NCBI GenBank assembly: GCA_002707145.1
Contig: PAMD01000022.1
Coordinates: 1-64,000, forward strand
Reading direction: 5' to 3'
Source of the DNA: Flavobacteriales bacterium
GTDB lineage: Bacteria; Bacteroidota; Bacteroidia; Flavobacteriales; UBA7430
Length of the DNA stretch: 64,000 nt
Under the pieces are notes generated by a model that searched no databases, was not told where the DNA came from, and saw nothing but the letters and a program-made list of their open reading frames with translations. The translations under genes and the position numbers were made by a program. Below, piece after piece: positions 1 to 9,575 of the stretch; position 1 is the first letter of the stretch, and every line of letters begins with the position of its first letter.

Positions 1-180
1 ATCATGAAAAGCAGCAATTTCAGAACCAGCAAATTGATCGAAAACAGTTGAATTAATACCAACAGTCATATTTGCACCAGTATTTTGTGGGTCTGTGAAA
101 AGATCTGAGGTAATATCTTGTGCAATTGCTAAAGAAGCAAAAGCAAAAAATCCTAAAAATAATAAAGATAACTTCTTCAT
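1..180 (-). CDS. Secreted protein, 5' end only (partial)
   Basis: The first 60 codons of a minus-strand gene start at the ATG at 178-180 and run off the left edge. The N-terminus (MKKLSLLFLGFFAFASLAIA, then QD) is a clear Sec signal peptide with a signal peptidase I site after AIA. The visible mature part contains NTGANMTVGI and FDQFAGSEIAAF, which suggests a beta-rich secreted module, but I cannot name the family. A TAGATTTG box lies upstream on the same strand (plus coordinates 231-238). The function is unknown because most of the gene is outside the window. Confidence 0.8.
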   Translation of the reverse strand, partial: MKKLSLLFLGFFAFASLAIAQDITSDLFTDPQNTGANMTVGINSTVFDQFAGSEIAAFHD

Positions 181-230
181 ACTCGGGGGGTTTTAAATTA
201 AAAATGATTAAAGTTCGTATTTCTTATTCC

Positions 231-264
231 CAAATCTAAAAAAAAAAAACAATATATCTAACAA
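231..264 (-). promoter_or_regulatory. Promoter of the secreted protein at the left edge
   Basis: On the minus strand there is a perfect TAnnTTTG box (TAGATTTG, plus 231-238). A TTG at plus 262-264 could be the -33 element with a 23-base spacer. This is the sigma-A type promoter of Bacteroidota. It implies a leader of about 40-50 bases. Confidence 0.5.
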
Positions 265-376
265 TATTTAACTTTTTTTTAGTCAACTTTTAAATAATGT
301 ATATGAAGACGCTTCAAATCTTTAGAAAAATTATAAAAATTATATATTGCAATTAAATATAATAAAAGTTTAAGAA

Positions 377-994
377 ATGTACTGTAAGATAAATGAGAAT
401 AATCCAAGTGAAAAAAAAATTCAACAAGCAGTCGAATGTATTCAAAAGGGGGGGATTGTTATATATCCAACAGATACCTTATACGCAATTGGATGTGATT
501 TAACTTGCAAAAAAAGTCTAGAGCGAATTGCAAGCATGAAAAAAGTCAAACTCAAGGATACACATTTTTCCATCATTGTATATGACCTTAGCCACTTATC
601 CGAATATGCAAAACAAGTAAGTACACATACATATAAACTTTTAAAGCGAATAATGCCAGGACCATATACAGTTATTCTAAATGCTACCAATAAAATCCCT
701 AAATTATTTACCAAAAAAAAGAAAACTATTGGAATAAGAATTCCTGATAATAAAATTATTCGCGAAATAGTAAAACATTTAGATAATCCAATTGCATCAA
801 CGTCTATAAATGATGAAGAAGTGGAGTACACCACAAATGCAGAACTTATGTTCGAAAAACACAATCAACATGTAGACATGGTCATTGATGGAGGCATTGG
901 GATGACATTACCATCCACAGTTATAAATTGTGTGGATGACAACAATTATATTATAGAAAGAGAAGGAAGGGGAAGTATTGATGGAATCTATTAA
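377..994 (+). CDS. YciO/Sua5/YrdC-family L-threonylcarbamoyladenylate synthase
   Basis: This 205-residue protein consists of a single YrdC-like domain. By family it makes threonylcarbamoyl-AMP from threonine, bicarbonate and ATP for the t6A37 tRNA modification. Visible motifs are GGIVIYPTDTLYAIGCD near residues 25-41, PGPYTVIL near 94, KKTIGIRIPDN near 115 and the closing STVIN and REGRGS. The short length and the PGPYT/KTIGIRIP pattern resemble the YciO branch more than the longer Sua5 proteins. TsaD, which uses the product, is encoded at 6930. The stop codon overlaps that of the convergent coaE by three bases. Some YciO proteins have weak activity, so the physiological role is inferred. Confidence 0.85.
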   Translation: MYCKINENNPSEKKIQQAVECIQKGGIVIYPTDTLYAIGCDLTCKKSLERIASMKKVKLKDTHFSIIVYDLSHLSEYAKQVSTHTYKLLKRIMPGPYTVILNATNKIPKLFTKKKKTIGIRIPDNKIIREIVKHLDNPIASTSINDEEVEYTTNAELMFEKHNQHVDMVIDGGIGMTLPSTVINCVDDNNYIIEREGRGSIDGIY

Positions 995-1581
995 AAATGA
1001 ACATCTTTTAAAATAGATTTATGAATCTGCAAGACTTGAGTCAAAAGAGATTGTTTTTCGTCATTAACTATGATGAAATCAGCATAAGATTTTTTTTTTT
1101 CATCTGTCCACTGCGTTTTCATTCTGGACTTAACAGATAATTCAGACATTGAATCTCTTAACATGACACGTTTAATTTTTAAATCTTCAGGTGCTTGAAC
1201 CAATATTGTACAATCTAAACTTTCGAAAGATCCACTCTCATATATAATTGCTGCTTCTTTGATTACGTAAATTGCATCTTGAAGTAAAAACCATTTTTCA
1301 AAGTCATCTTGAATAATAGGATGAACCAAATCATTCAATTGAAGAAGTAAAGATTGGTCCGAAAAGACTTTTGAAGCAACGTATGATCTATTTAACTTTA
1401 ATCCATCAAAAGACTTAGAACCAAAAAGAGCAAATATAGAATCTCTTAGACACAAATTCTCACTCATCATGACTTTAGCTCTAAAATCAGCGTGATAAAT
1501 GGGTACTCCCAATTGCCTAAAAATTGAAGCTGCAGTCGTTTTACCAGAACCAATACCACCAGTCAATCCTACTCTTTTCAT
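991..1581 (-). CDS. coaE: Dephospho-CoA kinase
   Basis: This 196-residue P-loop kinase phosphorylates the 3'-OH of dephospho-CoA with ATP, the last step of coenzyme A synthesis. The Walker A motif GGIGSGKTT is at residues 8-16. The substrate-binding HADFRAK segment follows near 30, and the lid region has the expected RVMLRDSMS near 138. The length is normal for the family. It is the last gene of a minus-strand run TamB-YbbR-coaE, beginning two bases after the YbbR stop. The YbbR-coaE pairing is common in Bacteroidota, so cotranscription is likely. Confidence 0.95.
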   Translation of the reverse strand: MKRVGLTGGIGSGKTTAASIFRQLGVPIYHADFRAKVMMSENLCLRDSIFALFGSKSFDGLKLNRSYVASKVFSDQSLLLQLNDLVHPIIQDDFEKWFLLQDAIYVIKEAAIIYESGSFESLDCTILVQAPEDLKIKRVMLRDSMSELSVKSRMKTQWTDEKKKSYADFIIVNDEKQSLLTQVLQIHKSILKDVHF

Positions 1582-1583
1582 AA

Positions 1584-2558
1584 TTAATTCATTTTAATAA
1601 ATTCAATGGTAGACGGATGAAATTTCACCCTCTGAACAATACTGGGTATATTTTTACGATCCAAAAACACATTTAGAACCGCACTTTTTGTCATATCTGA
1701 TTCATTATAGTCACAGTAGAGTTTGAAATCTGAGGAAGTCACTTTTTCTATGTCTTTTAGTGCCACCCAAAAAGTCAGATCCACTTTAGCAGGCTTTATC
1801 TTCAACTTTTTACCCTTAGGTATGTTTTTTAAATCAATTGGAATTGATAAATTCATTTGAGTATATCTAGCAACTCCTTGTATTATTTCAACCTCCTTAA
1901 TTTTAGAAGAGATCAAATCGCTTGGAAAATGCAAAGGAAGAACTTTTTGAATATCTTCAAAAACCTCAGTCTGAATAAAATTATCCGTATAAATAAAGGA
2001 TAGTGTATCTAATATATGAGAAGGGCCATATACATCAACAAAAGAGGGTAAAACTTTAAATGAACCATAAGCAGCATAACTTTCTTTGTATTTAAAATCG
2101 CTCAAGACTTTTATCTGTAGACTTTTCTTAGTCTTAGAACTGAACTTTACAAACAAAGTATCGGGCTCAATATCGAGAATGGAAAATGTATTGAGCTCTT
2201 GTGCAAAATTTGCATTTTCAGACTGAGAAACCCAAAAATAAGAAGAATTAGGAGTCCCATGACTTTGTAACTTGGAAAAATCAACCTTTAAATTTCTACT
2301 TTTCAAAATCTGTCTGAGAAAAGAAAAGCCAAAACCATTGACCTTAATCTTTAAAACATTTCCTGAAGTCTCTTTTACATACTTGTCAATCGGAATATTT
2401 ACAAGCTCAACGGTATAGTCAATGTAATGCGTATATTCTTTGGAAAATTTAATTAGATACCAGAATAAACTAGAGATCAAAAAGCAAACTATAAAAACGC
2501 TTCTGTTTGATCCTGACAAAAATAATTGATTGAACTTATAAATTGCCTGTTTAATCAT
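1584..2558 (-). CDS. YbbR-like domain protein, membrane anchored
   Basis: This protein of about 324 residues has an N-terminal membrane segment (FIVCFLISSLFWYLIKF, residues 19-35) followed by an extracytoplasmic beta-rich region resembling YbbR repeats (for example VDVYGPSHILDTLSFIYTD). YbbR/CdaR proteins regulate diadenylate cyclase in Firmicutes, but no cdaA is present here and the role in Bacteroidota is unclear. I chose the ATG at 2558; a TTG directly before it at 2561 is also in frame. The gene lies 54 bases downstream of the TamB-like gene and two bases upstream of coaE. Confidence 0.8.
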   Translation of the reverse strand: MIKQAIYKFNQLFLSGSNRSVFIVCFLISSLFWYLIKFSKEYTHYIDYTVELVNIPIDKYVKETSGNVLKIKVNGFGFSFLRQILKSRNLKVDFSKLQSHGTPNSSYFWVSQSENANFAQELNTFSILDIEPDTLFVKFSSKTKKSLQIKVLSDFKYKESYAAYGSFKVLPSFVDVYGPSHILDTLSFIYTDNFIQTEVFEDIQKVLPLHFPSDLISSKIKEVEIIQGVARYTQMNLSIPIDLKNIPKGKKLKIKPAKVDLTFWVALKDIEKVTSSDFKLYCDYNESDMTKSAVLNVFLDRKNIPSIVQRVKFHPSTIEFIKMN

Positions 2559-2612
2559 CAAAATTAATTATTTTAAATGTAACTAAACTTATTTTCAAGT
2601 TGAACTTAAAAA

Positions 2613-5600
2613 TCAAGAAGATTCTCTTATCCGATTTTTGGATTTAAAAATCAACTTGAATTTCGTCCATAAATCTCTTGCATCCTCAAATTCGTCTCTG
2701 TAGAAAAGCCCCAAACCTTTAGTATAACTATTTTCGTATGAATCTAAAAGAGGACTTTCTTCTAAACTTCTAAATGCAATCATTCGAAGCTTTCTATCCT
2801 TACTAATTTGATACTCAACTTTAAAATCTCCAATTATTTTGGTCGTGTTCTGACCCGCTTGTGTTCCAATATTACCATTAAATGTAATTCGATCGTTTAC
2901 TTTCATGTTAGTCAAAAGAAGCTCAAATTCTTTATTATTTATGGAATTATCTAAATTAGGATAATACTTAAATCCCAAATCAAATCTTTCTGAAAATTGA
3001 GAAGACCAATTAAACAATTGATTATTCAAAACCTCTGCTCCAGTGGAAACTGTCGAACTTAAGTAATCAATATCTGTACTTTCTATGTCTTGTGAACTCA
3101 TAAAACAGTTTAATACTAAAAGCGATAAAAATTGCTGTGTTCTTCTCTCCTCAGTATTAATTTGATCGGCAAGAACTCGTCTGACTTCGTCATCGGCATT
3201 TGGAATCTGAATATCAAATTCTATGTCGGGGTACAAAAGATTCCCAGTCATTAATATGCCACACTCAACTTCTGAGTTCCGAGTATCGCCTGGAGATAAA
3301 GGTTCGATACTAGGAGTAATTCTATAAAGTGCGCTTAAATTCATCTGAGCATTACTAGGCTCTCCCTCCCAAATAAATTTTGATCCTTGCTCGATTTCAA
3401 ATTTTTTATTCACAAAATTTTGAAGTGTAAACAAATATTCTCCACCACTTAATATATAATCTCCAAACATAAAAACTTCATTAGCCTTATTGACCCCTAA
3501 GTTAATAAATCCAGCACCGTTAGTTGTTAATTTATCGCCTAATGTTTCGTCAAAAATAATATGAATCTCCGTGTCTTCATTTAATTCTAAGTTCATATCA
3601 ATAGATACTCCTGAATTGGGCTCTTCAAATGAAGAATCAACGGTAGAAGATTTTTTTTGATTATCATCCTTCTGAATAAAGTGAACACATGTCAAATCTT
3701 CTAGATCTTCTCCATTATCTAAAGGAATAAAAAGTGTACTTCCTTTTTCAAAAATAGCATCAATACCAATCTGAATATCACCTGTAAAACCAGAGATTGC
3801 AATATCTCCTGTAGCTATTGCTCGACCGTAATAACCCTCTTCCGAAGAAATATTCGAATTCAAAGCAAGAACACTATCCAAGCCCAAATTTATATCCAAC
3901 CCAAAATCTGTAAAATAAGAATGGGAAATCACTCCATCAAAAAGTCCTTCACCAATAAAATTTTTATTGTCAATAGCATAAAAATCGATCTCTTTAAATT
4001 CAATTTCTTCATCACTCAAACGGCATGAGGAGTAACCTAAAGCAGAGAAATCTGCATTCAAAAAAGGGACAGAAAGTCCCAAATTATCCACAATAAAATC
4101 ACCATCAAATTTAGGATGACTAAGAGGTCCATAAAAGTGGAAGAAACCTATTCCTCTCCCCTTCATATTATCAATAAATGGAAGATACTGATTAATATGA
4201 GCCATATTAAAATCAAAAACTTCTAAATCCAGGTCGATCAAGTTAGAGTCTTTATTCAACGGATATAAACCCTCGAAGGAAATATTAACTTCTCCATTGC
4301 TCTGAACATCTCCAGATAATGTATGCTTTTCACGAAGCTTATCGTAATCAAGATCTAATTCAATAACCCCAAATAGCTCATTATTTAAATGAATAGAATC
4401 CGTTTGAAGTTGAGAGTGAAATTTATCCTCACCAAACTGATGTTGTACCTCAAAAAAACCACTGATTTCACCATCAATGATAGAATTTGAAGCTAAATAC
4501 CATGGAGAAAAACCTGACAAATTTAAATTATTCAATAATACAGAAGAAAAGTAATTCTCAGAATTACCTTGCCAATTAAACTCAATATCCTGCTCCATTG
4601 TATTCATGATTACTTGAGCCTGAAAATCATCCATTTCAAACTTTACAGACGATATATCTTGAATAGACCATAAGGAATCTGAAAAATAAAAATAACTGGG
4701 TTCAAATTGTAAATTTAATTGACGATCATTGATGCGAGTGTGCGCTTTTAACATTCCATTCGATTTGAGTGAATCAGAACTATACCATGCCAATGAATTT
4801 CGTAAATCTCCAAAACTTCCTACTTGATCATATTCAATATTTTCAGCCAAAAGTTTGTCTTCAAAATAAAAATTTGAACCTTGACAATTTAAATCCCAAT
4901 ATTTTGATGTTACAAGTGAATTTAATTTAACATCTGTCCAAAACCATTCTTTCCATCGTAAATTTGGCATCTCAAAATTTATATCCAAAACTCCCTCGTT
5001 TCTATTAAAATTCCCTGAAAAAAAAGATCCGTCTGCGACATCAAAATCGGAGGACATAAATTCTTTTACAACTGAGGAGTTATATAGGTCAATATTAAAG
5101 CTAAAATTTTGATCAACGGATTTATAGGAATTAAAAATAGGGAAATGGGGGGCTAAACACGTTTCTACAGAACTAAATAAATGAGGTATATCAATTTCTC
5201 CTTGAATATTAATATTCATAAAATTTGAGACAAAACTCAGCTGTTTCTGATTCCCAAAAATTTGGGAATTAAAAAATATTTCATCAAAATGATAATCTTT
5301 TTTACGAGTTTGTAAGTTTGTATAATAGGCGCCGACTGTTCCCTGAAAACTAGACCAATCACTACCCTCAAAATTCATCTCTAAAAGTCCAGACAATTTT
5401 GCAATGGAATCTCGAACAGGAAAATTTAATTTAACTAGATTAGCTTGAAAAATATCAGCGGTAAAATCCATTTTAGGGAGAGCTTTGGAAAAATCAATCT
5501 CACCAAAAAAATCAACCTGTAAATTATCATCCCGTATTTCTGATTTTCCCTTAAAAAAATTAGGTTCTAATCTCCCATTAAACAAAATATCTCGGTACCT

Positions 5601-6863
5601 ATAGTCTCTAAATTCTAGCATTGAAATCGATGCGTTTATATCAGATAAAAAAGAACTAGAACGAAAACCTTTTCCATTTAAATAAAATTTGCCAGTCAAA
5701 GATTTTACATCCACACTTCTAAATAAAGATCCAAGATTAAAATCAGATAAAATGAGACTTCCATTATACTCCGGAATAGTTTTTGAATCAAAACCAGTAA
5801 AATTTAGCGACGACTTTAAATCTCCAATATTAGAGTGTAAAGAAAGGTCAATATCGAAGTCTGAAAAAGTTCCTTTTGCAATAAAACTGGATTGAATTCC
5901 CCCTAAAGAAGACCATTCATGTGAACTTTGAAAACAAGTCTCTATCCATTCCCATTCTTTAGCAGCTATGTACAAAGAATCGCATACAATATGGCCATAT
6001 TGATCACTTGGATTTCGCCAATTATTTAGAGATAAAAAACCTGAAAAGAAAGTATTATTTTGTGTATTTAAAACAATTTTGTCTACAAATATAGAATCTC
6101 CTTTAAAATAGATATCTGAAGACAAATTAATTAATGAATGAGATGGCCAAGATAATATAAAGTCTTGCATATCTCGTGCATTAAAAACTAAATTTTTAAT
6201 TTTAAAAACTGAAGAATCTCTCTCCATAAATAAATCTAAATGAATGGAAGAATTCATATATTCCCATTGGAACTCAGAAGCAAAAAATGAATCTTTTTTT
6301 AGCTCAAAGAATGTGGATTTAATCAGTTGCTTTTTATTTTCACAATTCACCCAAGATAGGGACCTTAGAAAAAAATTGTATTGATGACCCAAACGGATGT
6401 TATCGGCAATGATCTCTATAGATCGAAAAGATTTTGTTTCCCCCTCATTTACAAGTAACAATTCTCCATCATGTACAGAGATTTTGTGAATTAAAATAGC
6501 TTCCGAAAAAAAAGTTAAAAACGATGAAGACAAATCGAAATTAAAATTGGAAAGACTAAAACCAACTCCCTCTGAACGAAGGTAGTATACTGGTGATTTC
6601 AAATCGATACTTTTTAAATTTTTAAATTTTGTGAAAGAGGGCTTAAAATGGACTTCAGGAATATATGCAACAGTATCATAATTGGCGTCTAAGAGCAACA
6701 CATCATACCAATGAAATCCACCAATAATTGATATTTTCAATTTTTTTGAAGAAACAATCAGATCGGACTTCGCCATTACCAAAACATCTAAATATTGTGC
6801 CATTTTCTTTTGTGTGAAAGGAACATTCACAGACAAGGTCAGAGCAAAAAACAGGAAGGTCAA
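2613..6863 (-). CDS. tamB: TamB-like translocation/assembly module protein (DUF490)
   Basis: This very large protein (at least 1,416 residues) has an N-terminal membrane anchor, a long beta-helical AsmA/TamB-like body and a C-terminal DUF490-type domain (FINLGVNKANEVFMFGDYILSGGEYLFTL followed by GILMTGNLLYPDIEFDI, near residues 1110-1220). TamB proteins span the periplasm and help insert outer-membrane proteins or move lipids. The start is uncertain: the reading frame is open up to about 6940 without any ATG. A TTG at 6863 gives only part of the membrane segment. The hydrophobic stretch begins earlier (NIINRILFLLLTFLFF), so a non-ATG start such as ATT at 6905 is possible. It is divergent from tsaD with little space for a promoter. 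Confidence 0.88.
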   Translation of the reverse strand: MTFLFFALTLSVNVPFTQKKMAQYLDVLVMAKSDLIVSSKKLKISIIGGFHWYDVLLLDANYDTVAYIPEVHFKPSFTKFKNLKSIDLKSPVYYLRSEGVGFSLSNFNFDLSSSFLTFFSEAILIHKISVHDGELLLVNEGETKSFRSIEIIADNIRLGHQYNFFLRSLSWVNCENKKQLIKSTFFELKKDSFFASEFQWEYMNSSIHLDLFMERDSSVFKIKNLVFNARDMQDFILSWPSHSLINLSSDIYFKGDSIFVDKIVLNTQNNTFFSGFLSLNNWRNPSDQYGHIVCDSLYIAAKEWEWIETCFQSSHEWSSLGGIQSSFIAKGTFSDFDIDLSLHSNIGDLKSSLNFTGFDSKTIPEYNGSLILSDFNLGSLFRSVDVKSLTGKFYLNGKGFRSSSFLSDINASISMLEFRDYRYRDILFNGRLEPNFFKGKSEIRDDNLQVDFFGEIDFSKALPKMDFTADIFQANLVKLNFPVRDSIAKLSGLLEMNFEGSDWSSFQGTVGAYYTNLQTRKKDYHFDEIFFNSQIFGNQKQLSFVSNFMNINIQGEIDIPHLFSSVETCLAPHFPIFNSYKSVDQNFSFNIDLYNSSVVKEFMSSDFDVADGSFFSGNFNRNEGVLDINFEMPNLRWKEWFWTDVKLNSLVTSKYWDLNCQGSNFYFEDKLLAENIEYDQVGSFGDLRNSLAWYSSDSLKSNGMLKAHTRINDRQLNLQFEPSYFYFSDSLWSIQDISSVKFEMDDFQAQVIMNTMEQDIEFNWQGNSENYFSSVLLNNLNLSGFSPWYLASNSIIDGEISGFFEVQHQFGEDKFHSQLQTDSIHLNNELFGVIELDLDYDKLREKHTLSGDVQSNGEVNISFEGLYPLNKDSNLIDLDLEVFDFNMAHINQYLPFIDNMKGRGIGFFHFYGPLSHPKFDGDFIVDNLGLSVPFLNADFSALGYSSCRLSDEEIEFKEIDFYAIDNKNFIGEGLFDGVISHSYFTDFGLDINLGLDSVLALNSNISSEEGYYGRAIATGDIAISGFTGDIQIGIDAIFEKGSTLFIPLDNGEDLEDLTCVHFIQKDDNQKKSSTVDSSFEEPNSGVSIDMNLELNEDTEIHIIFDETLGDKLTTNGAGFINLGVNKANEVFMFGDYILSGGEYLFTLQNFVNKKFEIEQGSKFIWEGEPSNAQMNLSALYRITPSIEPLSPGDTRNSEVECGILMTGNLLYPDIEFDIQIPNADDEVRRVLADQINTEERRTQQFLSLLVLNCFMSSQDIESTDIDYLSSTVSTGAEVLNNQLFNWSSQFSERFDLGFKYYPNLDNSINNKEFELLLTNMKVNDRITFNGNIGTQAGQNTTKIIGDFKVEYQISKDRKLRMIAFRSLEESPLLDSYENSYTKGLGLFYRDEFEDARDLWTKFKLIFKSKNRIRESS

Positions 6864-6890
6864 TAAAAATAAAATCCGGTTGATTATGTT

Positions 6891-6925
6891 TTTGTATGTA
6901 TTAATAAGGCAATTGTTTATTTTTG
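6891..6925 (+). promoter_or_regulatory. Promoter of tsaD
   Basis: TTTG at 6891-6894 and TATTTTTG at 6918-6925 (perfect TAnnTTTG) are separated by 23 bases. The tsaD ATG at 6930 is only five bases beyond the -7 box, so the transcript would be leaderless or nearly so. The element lies inside the open N-terminal extension of the divergent TamB frame. Confidence 0.6.
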
Positions 6926-6929
6926 TCAG

Positions 6930-7949
6930 ATGGATAAAAAAAGTATCATTATTCTAGCAATAGAATCTTCCTGCGATGACACCTCTGCAGCAGTTATAGT
7001 TGATGCAAAAGTACGATCAAATATTGTAGCCAATCAAAAAGTTCATCAATCCTTTGGGGGGGTCGTCCCGGAATTAGCTTCAAGGGCACACCAACAGAAT
7101 ATTGTTCCTGTTATAGATGAGGCATTAAAGGTAGCAAATATTAATAAAGAGCAATTGGATGCCATCGCTTTTACTAAAGGCCCCGGGCTTATGGGATCTC
7201 TTTTAGTAGGCACCTCGTTTGCTAAATCATTATCAATGGCCTTAAACATTCCTTTGATTGCTGTTAACCACATGAGAGGTCATATTATGGCTCACTTTAT
7301 TAATGATGGACAGAAATCTCCCCAATTCCCTTTTATCTGTCTCAACGTTTCTGGTGGACACACACAAATTATCAGAATTAACAAATATTTTGAAATGAAA
7401 GTCTTAGGCGAAACCATCGATGATGCCGCAGGGGAAGCCTTTGATAAAAGCGCGAAAATTTTAGGACTTACATACCCAGGGGGTCCAATGATAGACAAAT
7501 ATGCAAAACTTGGAAAAACCGATGCTTTTCTGTTTACAAAACCGCGAGTAGGTAATTTAGATTTCAGTTTTAGTGGATTAAAATCGAATATTCTTCAACG
7601 TATTCAAAAAGAAGTGAAAAATGATTCAGATTTTATTTCTAAAAATCTTAATGACTTATGCGCTTCTATTCAACATACAATAATATCAATCCTATTAGAA
7701 AAAATAGACAATGCAGTTCAAAAAGAAAAAATTACACAAATTGCAATTGCCGGAGGAGTGTCGGCAAACTCGGGATTGAGGAAAGCCCTCAAGGAACGTG
7801 AAAAAAGTCACGGATGGAATGTATTCATACCAAAATTTGAATACTGCACAGATAATGCTGCAATGATTGCAATTGAAGGCTTCTATAAATTCAAAAATAA
7901 AGACTTTTCTGACATGGGAATCACTGCAAAACCAAGAATTAAAATCTAA
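6930..7949 (+). CDS. tsaD: tRNA N6-adenosine threonylcarbamoyltransferase
   Basis: This 339-residue protein transfers the threonylcarbamoyl group to A37 of ANN-decoding tRNAs, acting with TsaB and TsaE. It shows the Kae1/TsaD ASKHA fold: IESSCDDTSAAV near residue 10, the metal-binding HMRGHIMAH at about 111-119 (HxxxH), LNVSGGHTQI near 138, FSGLKSN near 215 and the C-terminal AGGVSANSGLR and CTDNAAMIA. Length is standard. It is transcribed away from the TamB-like gene, an arrangement often seen in Bacteroidota. The upstream partner enzyme is probably the YciO-type protein at 377. Confidence 0.97.
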   Translation: MDKKSIIILAIESSCDDTSAAVIVDAKVRSNIVANQKVHQSFGGVVPELASRAHQQNIVPVIDEALKVANINKEQLDAIAFTKGPGLMGSLLVGTSFAKSLSMALNIPLIAVNHMRGHIMAHFINDGQKSPQFPFICLNVSGGHTQIIRINKYFEMKVLGETIDDAAGEAFDKSAKILGLTYPGGPMIDKYAKLGKTDAFLFTKPRVGNLDFSFSGLKSNILQRIQKEVKNDSDFISKNLNDLCASIQHTIISILLEKIDNAVQKEKITQIAIAGGVSANSGLRKALKEREKSHGWNVFIPKFEYCTDNAAMIAIEGFYKFKNKDFSDMGITAKPRIKI

Positions 7950-7974
7950 TATTTTTCTCATCACTTAATTTGTC

Positions 7975-7982
7975 TATTTTTG
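7975..7982 (+). promoter_or_regulatory. -7 box of the LysM/periplasmic-binding protein gene
   Basis: TATTTTTG matches TAnnTTTG exactly and lies 18 bases before the ATG at 8001. No clear -33 TTTG is visible at the right spacing, so this is a half-supported promoter. Confidence 0.4.
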
Positions 7983-8000
7983 TGAATAAGATTTCAAGTT

Positions 8001-9575
8001 ATGTACAAAAATATTTTCATTGCACTTCTTCTTTTTATTTGTCTCTCACAGACCATTAACGCCCAAGAAACTCATGACGTAAAAAGAGGAGAAACTCTTT
8101 ATGGAGTATCGGAAAAATATGGAGTATCTATTTCCGACCTAGTCAAAGCAAACCCTATTGCGAGCAAAGGACTTCGAAAAGGCATGAATCTAGTCATTCC
8201 TTTGCTTCACGAAAGTATTGACACAGTAATTTATCAGATGTATAAACTAAAACCTTTGGAATCCTTCTATTCCATTAAAAATAAATTTGGCGTCAGCCAG
8301 GAAGAATTACTAGTCTTCAACCCAAAATTAGCAGAGGGATTTAGGTCAGGAACCTTCATTAAGGTACCCCAAAATGAAGAACTATATGTTACCGAAGAAC
8401 TAGGTTCATTATCTAGCAACGAATCAGAAAACAATAAAAAAATAAAAGATAAAAAATTTAAACTCAAGAGTGAATACAACATCGCCTTCATGCTCCCTCT
8501 TTACCTAGACAAAAACGATACAATTGATACTTATAGTGAACTACAAGAGGACATCCACATCTATAAAAAATCTACATATGGTCTCGATTTTTATTCCGGA
8601 GCAAAAATTGCAATTGATTTTGTTCACAATGAAGGAATGAATCTCAACGTTCATGTATATGATACACAAAATGATATTAAAGAAACCTTTGATTTAGTTA
8701 GTGGAAAAGAATTTGATCAAATGGATTTAGTGATTGGACCTTTTTATTCCAAAAACTTTAAAATTGCATCTGAGATTTTAAGTAGAAGAAATATTCCTAC
8801 AATAGCTCCACTTTCGACAAAAGGAAATCTTTTAGAAAATATTCCAAACGCATTTCAAGTAATTCCCTCTCTAAAAAAACAAATCACTTATTTATCGAAT
8901 TTTATTGCCCAAAATTATTCTGATAAGAACATTACTCTTGTTCGAAGGAATAATAAAGACGAACAAAAATATGCTCAGTGGATGACTAGCTTTTTAAATC
9001 ACGATTCGATACTTTACTTCAAAGAAATCATAGTTGAGGGTGCAGTAATAGATTCTATCCACCACGAATTGGATTCTATGGCTGAAACAAATATTATATT
9101 AATTCCATCCAACGAAAAAGATTTTGTTACAGACATGCTCACTAAATTGAATGCCACTAGAGATAGTAATTTTATTGTTTTTGGCATGCCTGAATGGTTT
9201 TCTTTTAAAGAGTTAGATCTGAACTATCTAATGGATTTAAATGTACATCTTCCAAATACTGGTTTCATATCATATGAAGATTCTCTCACCAACTATTTTG
9301 TAAAAAAATACCAAAAATCTAATTCTGAAGATCCTAGCCGAAGATTTGCATTTTCAGGATTCGATATAACCTATTATTTTCTGTCAGTTCTTTATGAACA
9401 AGGTGGAATATCGCCTGACATGTATATGAAGACCCGCGACATGCTAGGTCTTAACTTTGATTTCAATTACAATAGAAATAGAAAAAATGGCTCTCGAAAC
9501 CAATTCGTTCAAATTATCACCTATGAAGACTTAGAAATTATTCGATTAGAAAAAAATAAGCTAAATCCTTTTTAA
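8001..9575 (+). CDS. LysM and type 1 periplasmic-binding domain protein
   Basis: This 524-residue secreted protein has a signal peptide (cleavage near INAQ, residue 21). Two LysM peptidoglycan-binding motifs follow (about 23-66, VKRGETLYGVSEKYGVS; and 79-122). A large domain from about 155 to 505 resembles ABC amino-acid/branched-chain binding proteins (FYSGAKIAIDFVHNEG, VIGPFYSKNFKIASEIL). No transporter genes are nearby. It is therefore more likely a peptidoglycan-anchored sensor or scaffold than a transport component, but this is inference. Its 3' end overlaps the convergent hydrolase by 15 bases. Confidence 0.85.
   Translation: MYKNIFIALLLFICLSQTINAQETHDVKRGETLYGVSEKYGVSISDLVKANPIASKGLRKGMNLVIPLLHESIDTVIYQMYKLKPLESFYSIKNKFGVSQEELLVFNPKLAEGFRSGTFIKVPQNEELYVTEELGSLSSNESENNKKIKDKKFKLKSEYNIAFMLPLYLDKNDTIDTYSELQEDIHIYKKSTYGLDFYSGAKIAIDFVHNEGMNLNVHVYDTQNDIKETFDLVSGKEFDQMDLVIGPFYSKNFKIASEILSRRNIPTIAPLSTKGNLLENIPNAFQVIPSLKKQITYLSNFIAQNYSDKNITLVRRNNKDEQKYAQWMTSFLNHDSILYFKEIIVEGAVIDSIHHELDSMAETNIILIPSNEKDFVTDMLTKLNATRDSNFIVFGMPEWFSFKELDLNYLMDLNVHLPNTGFISYEDSLTNYFVKKYQKSNSEDPSRRFAFSGFDITYYFLSVLYEQGGISPDMYMKTRDMLGLNFDFNYNRNRKNGSRNQFVQIITYEDLEIIRLEKNKLNPF

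Noticed and set aside
442..864. Minus-strand open frame of 140 codons
   Set aside because: It lies wholly antisense to the YciO-type gene, which has clear family motifs.
7695..7964. Minus-strand open frame of 89 codons over the tsaD end
   Set aside because: It is antisense to conserved tsaD motifs and has no support of its own.
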